Shown here in pieces: positions 62,516 to 64,000 of a stretch of 64,000 nucleotides of DNA. Source of the DNA: Natrinema altunense (GTDB lineage: Archaea > Halobacteriota > Halobacteria > Halobacteriales > Natrialbaceae); contig NZ_JNCS01000010.1 of the NCBI RefSeq assembly GCF_000731985.1, forward strand, positions 1 to 64,000, read 5' to 3'. The notes under the pieces were generated by a model that was given only the letters and a program-made list of their open reading frames with translations, made no database searches and was not told where the DNA came from. Each line of letters starts with the position of its first letter. Position 1 is the first letter of the stretch. Both the position numbers and the translations under genes were made by a program.

Positions 62516-64000
62516 TCAGTCGAGAAGGGACTGGACGCGTTCGCTCAACTCGTCCGGAGTTTCGGCAGCCGCTGACGAGCGGTCGCCCCGTTCGGCACGC
62601 GCCGTTCCGGCCGCGAGATCGGCGTCGGGGACGACGACCTTTTCGTGGTCCGCGAGTCGGAGCGCCGCACGGTGGAGATCCGCCCCGGGTGCGGCGGCGA
62701 CCCTGATCACCAGCGGCCCCTCGAGCAGTCGGGACGCGGCCGTCGCGTAGCGGGCGACCTGAACGGTAAACCGATCGCTCGCCCCCGCGAACGCTTCGAG
62801 GGTCTCTCGGGCGAACTCACGGTAGCGCTCGTCCCCGGTGAGGGCGGCCAGATCGATCAGCGCGTCCGCGAACGCGACGTTCGAGTCCAACGGCCGGAGC
62901 GGCCGGTCGCACAGACCGACGCCCTCGGCGGGACCGTCGAGGAACGAGTCCTCGTCGTGGAGTCGGTCGATCGTCGCCTCCGCGACGGCCGTCGCGTCCT
63001 CGCGGACGGCAGTCTCGATGGTACTGGCGGCCGTCGTCAGCGCCGCCAGCACGCGGGCCTGATTCGCGAGGAGCGGAACCGCGTCGCCATCGGCATCGCG
63101 TTCGACCGCCTCGTCGCGTGCGTGAACGACGACGCCGTCCTCGAGCAGGTCCTCCCGAAGGGTCGCGAGCGCACGCTCTGCGTACCGGCGGGCCCGGTCG
63201 TCGTCGGTGTAGGCGTAATAGGTGAGCAGCCCTTCGATGGCCAGGGCGTTCGACCCCGCGAAGACGCCGTCGTCGACCGGCGGCTCGTCGGCGGCCGCTC
63301 GCTCGGTCGCGTCGAGGCTGTGGGCGTCGTCCTCGCCGGGGGCCTGACTGTTCGCGAAGGCGTCGGCATCGGCGTTCCACAGCGTCGTCGTGAGGAAGTC
63401 GATCGTGCGATCGGCGGGCTCGCGGTACTCGTCCTTACCGGTGTGAAGGTAGGCGTTGGCGAACGCCCGCACGAGCGCACCGTTCGAGTCTAAGAGCTTC
63501 TCGCGTTGGAGCCCGGACCAGTCGCGGTCGGTCGCGAACCGATAGAAGCCGCCGTCGTACTCGTCTAGCAGGTTCGCACCGACCGCGTCGTACGATCGCA
63601 GCGCCATCTCGCGGTCCCGTTTGAGCGCGAACTCGAGGGCGTCGGGCAGCGGGAACTTGGGGCTTTGACCCCAGCCGCCCGCGGTCTCGTCGTAGCTGTC
63701 GGAGAGTTGGCCGAGCATGGCCGACTCGATGTCGGCTGTCAACGCGCCGGCCGGCGGGTTGTCCTCGCGGAGCGGTCGGGGGATACGCGCTGCACCGTCG
63801 CCTTTCGTGTCCCACATGGTTCGGACGCTGTCGAGGACCTGTCGCATCCCGTCGGGACCGAGATAGCCCGCACCGGTCAGGACCGTGCCGTCGGGTGCGA
63901 GAAAGACCGTCGACGGAAAGCCGCCCATGTTGTACCGGTCGCGAACGCGCGGGTACCGGTCCACGTCGGCCCGTACTGGGACGAAACTGTCGTTGACGTT
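62516..64000 (-). CDS. Thioredoxin-domain protein, DUF255/YyaL type (5' end off the window)
   Basis: 495 codons are in the window, so the gene is incomplete at its 5' end. The visible part begins inside the thioredoxin-like domain (FVPVRADVDRYPRVRDRYNM, GGFPSTVFLAPDGTVLTGAG). It continues as an (alpha/alpha) six-hairpin-type region: GGWGQSPKFPLPDALEFALK, DEYDGGFYRFATDRDWSGLQ, KLLDSNGALVRAFANAYLHT, SNALAIEGLLTYYAYTDDDR. It ends in a Rossmann-like tail (GPLVIRVAAAPGADLHRAAL). The catalytic Cys motif would lie upstream, outside the window. Confidence 0.93.
   Translation of the reverse strand, partial: NVNDSFVPVRADVDRYPRVRDRYNMGGFPSTVFLAPDGTVLTGAGYLGPDGMRQVLDSVRTMWDTKGDGAARIPRPLREDNPPAGALTADIESAMLGQLSDSYDETAGGWGQSPKFPLPDALEFALKRDREMALRSYDAVGANLLDEYDGGFYRFATDRDWSGLQREKLLDSNGALVRAFANAYLHTGKDEYREPADRTIDFLTTTLWNADADAFANSQAPGEDDAHSLDATERAAADEPPVDDGVFAGSNALAIEGLLTYYAYTDDDRARRYAERALATLREDLLEDGVVVHARDEAVERDADGDAVPLLANQARVLAALTTAASTIETAVREDATAVAEATIDRLHDEDSFLDGPAEGVGLCDRPLRPLDSNVAFADALIDLAALTGDERYREFARETLEAFAGASDRFTVQVARYATAASRLLEGPLVIRVAAAPGADLHRAALRLADHEKVVVPDADLAAGTARAERGDRSSAAAETPDELSERVQSLLD

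Noticed and set aside
1-64000. CRISPR array
   Set aside because: No set of regularly spaced direct repeats with unique spacers was seen.

Overview
The window looks like chromosome from a halophilic archaeon (Halobacteria, most like the Natrinema/Haloterrigena group). The evidence is very high GC, acidic proteomes, leaderless genes behind TATA boxes, an intron-bearing CAU tRNA, a doublet histone, TFB, an archaeal RNase P RNA, archaeal cca and mptA, and many haloarchaea-only families. The genus is an inference.

Layout. 1-9.3 kb: intron-containing tRNA (CAU), a decayed peptide-ABC-transporter ATPase, moaB, tRNA-Asn, cca, an operon-like RPA / doublet histone / histone-deacetylase-family trio, tRNA-Arg(GCG) followed by extra copies of its own 3' end, and RNase P RNA. 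9.5-17.6 kb: AMMECR1 protein, nicotinate phosphoribosyltransferase, two Hvo_1808-type surface proteins, a small zinc protein whose stop codon comes from a MITE-like repeat, a nicotinamidase-like hydrolase, and two tandem bicistrons each made of a 25-26 aa mini-ORF and a 54 aa membrane protein. 17.6-24.2 kb: a complete, tightly overlapping nitrous oxide reductase operon (nosZ, nosB-like, nosD, nosF, nosY, nosL). 24.5-35 kb: thioesterase, M23-like protein, lipoate-ligase-like protein, the de novo NAD operon nadA-nadB-nadC, a Gfo6-type oxidoreductase, an intact MITE and an SNF-family transporter.

35.17-47.58 kb is an integrated element of about 12.4 kb. It is bounded by a perfect 59-bp direct repeat made of the 3' part of tRNA-Thr(GGT). 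A tyrosine integrase lies next to the intact tRNA. The cargo is a 1277 aa type IIG restriction-modification enzyme with an AT-rich, apparently swapped specificity region; convergent with it is a four-gene run of three small zinc-binding proteins (one SWIM) and a PD-(D/E)xK/DUF4268 protein. A PhiH1-like repressor facing a lipoprotein gene across a perfect palindrome, and long non-coding low-GC or strand-skewed stretches, complete it. This is the best place to look for an undescribed defence module.

47.6-64 kb is ordinary chromosome: enoyl-CoA hydratase, acetyltransferase, NAD synthetase nadE, tRNA-Gly(CCC), TFB, UspA, NAD kinase, DsbA-like protein, a probable RNA polymerase epsilon subunit, a nucleotidyltransferase flanked by two copies of a 41-bp leader motif, mptA, a TrmB-family regulator, and a thioredoxin-domain (DUF255) protein cut by the window edge. 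NAD(P) genes (pncB, pncA-like, nadABC, nadE, nadK) are scattered over about 46 kb on both sides of the element.
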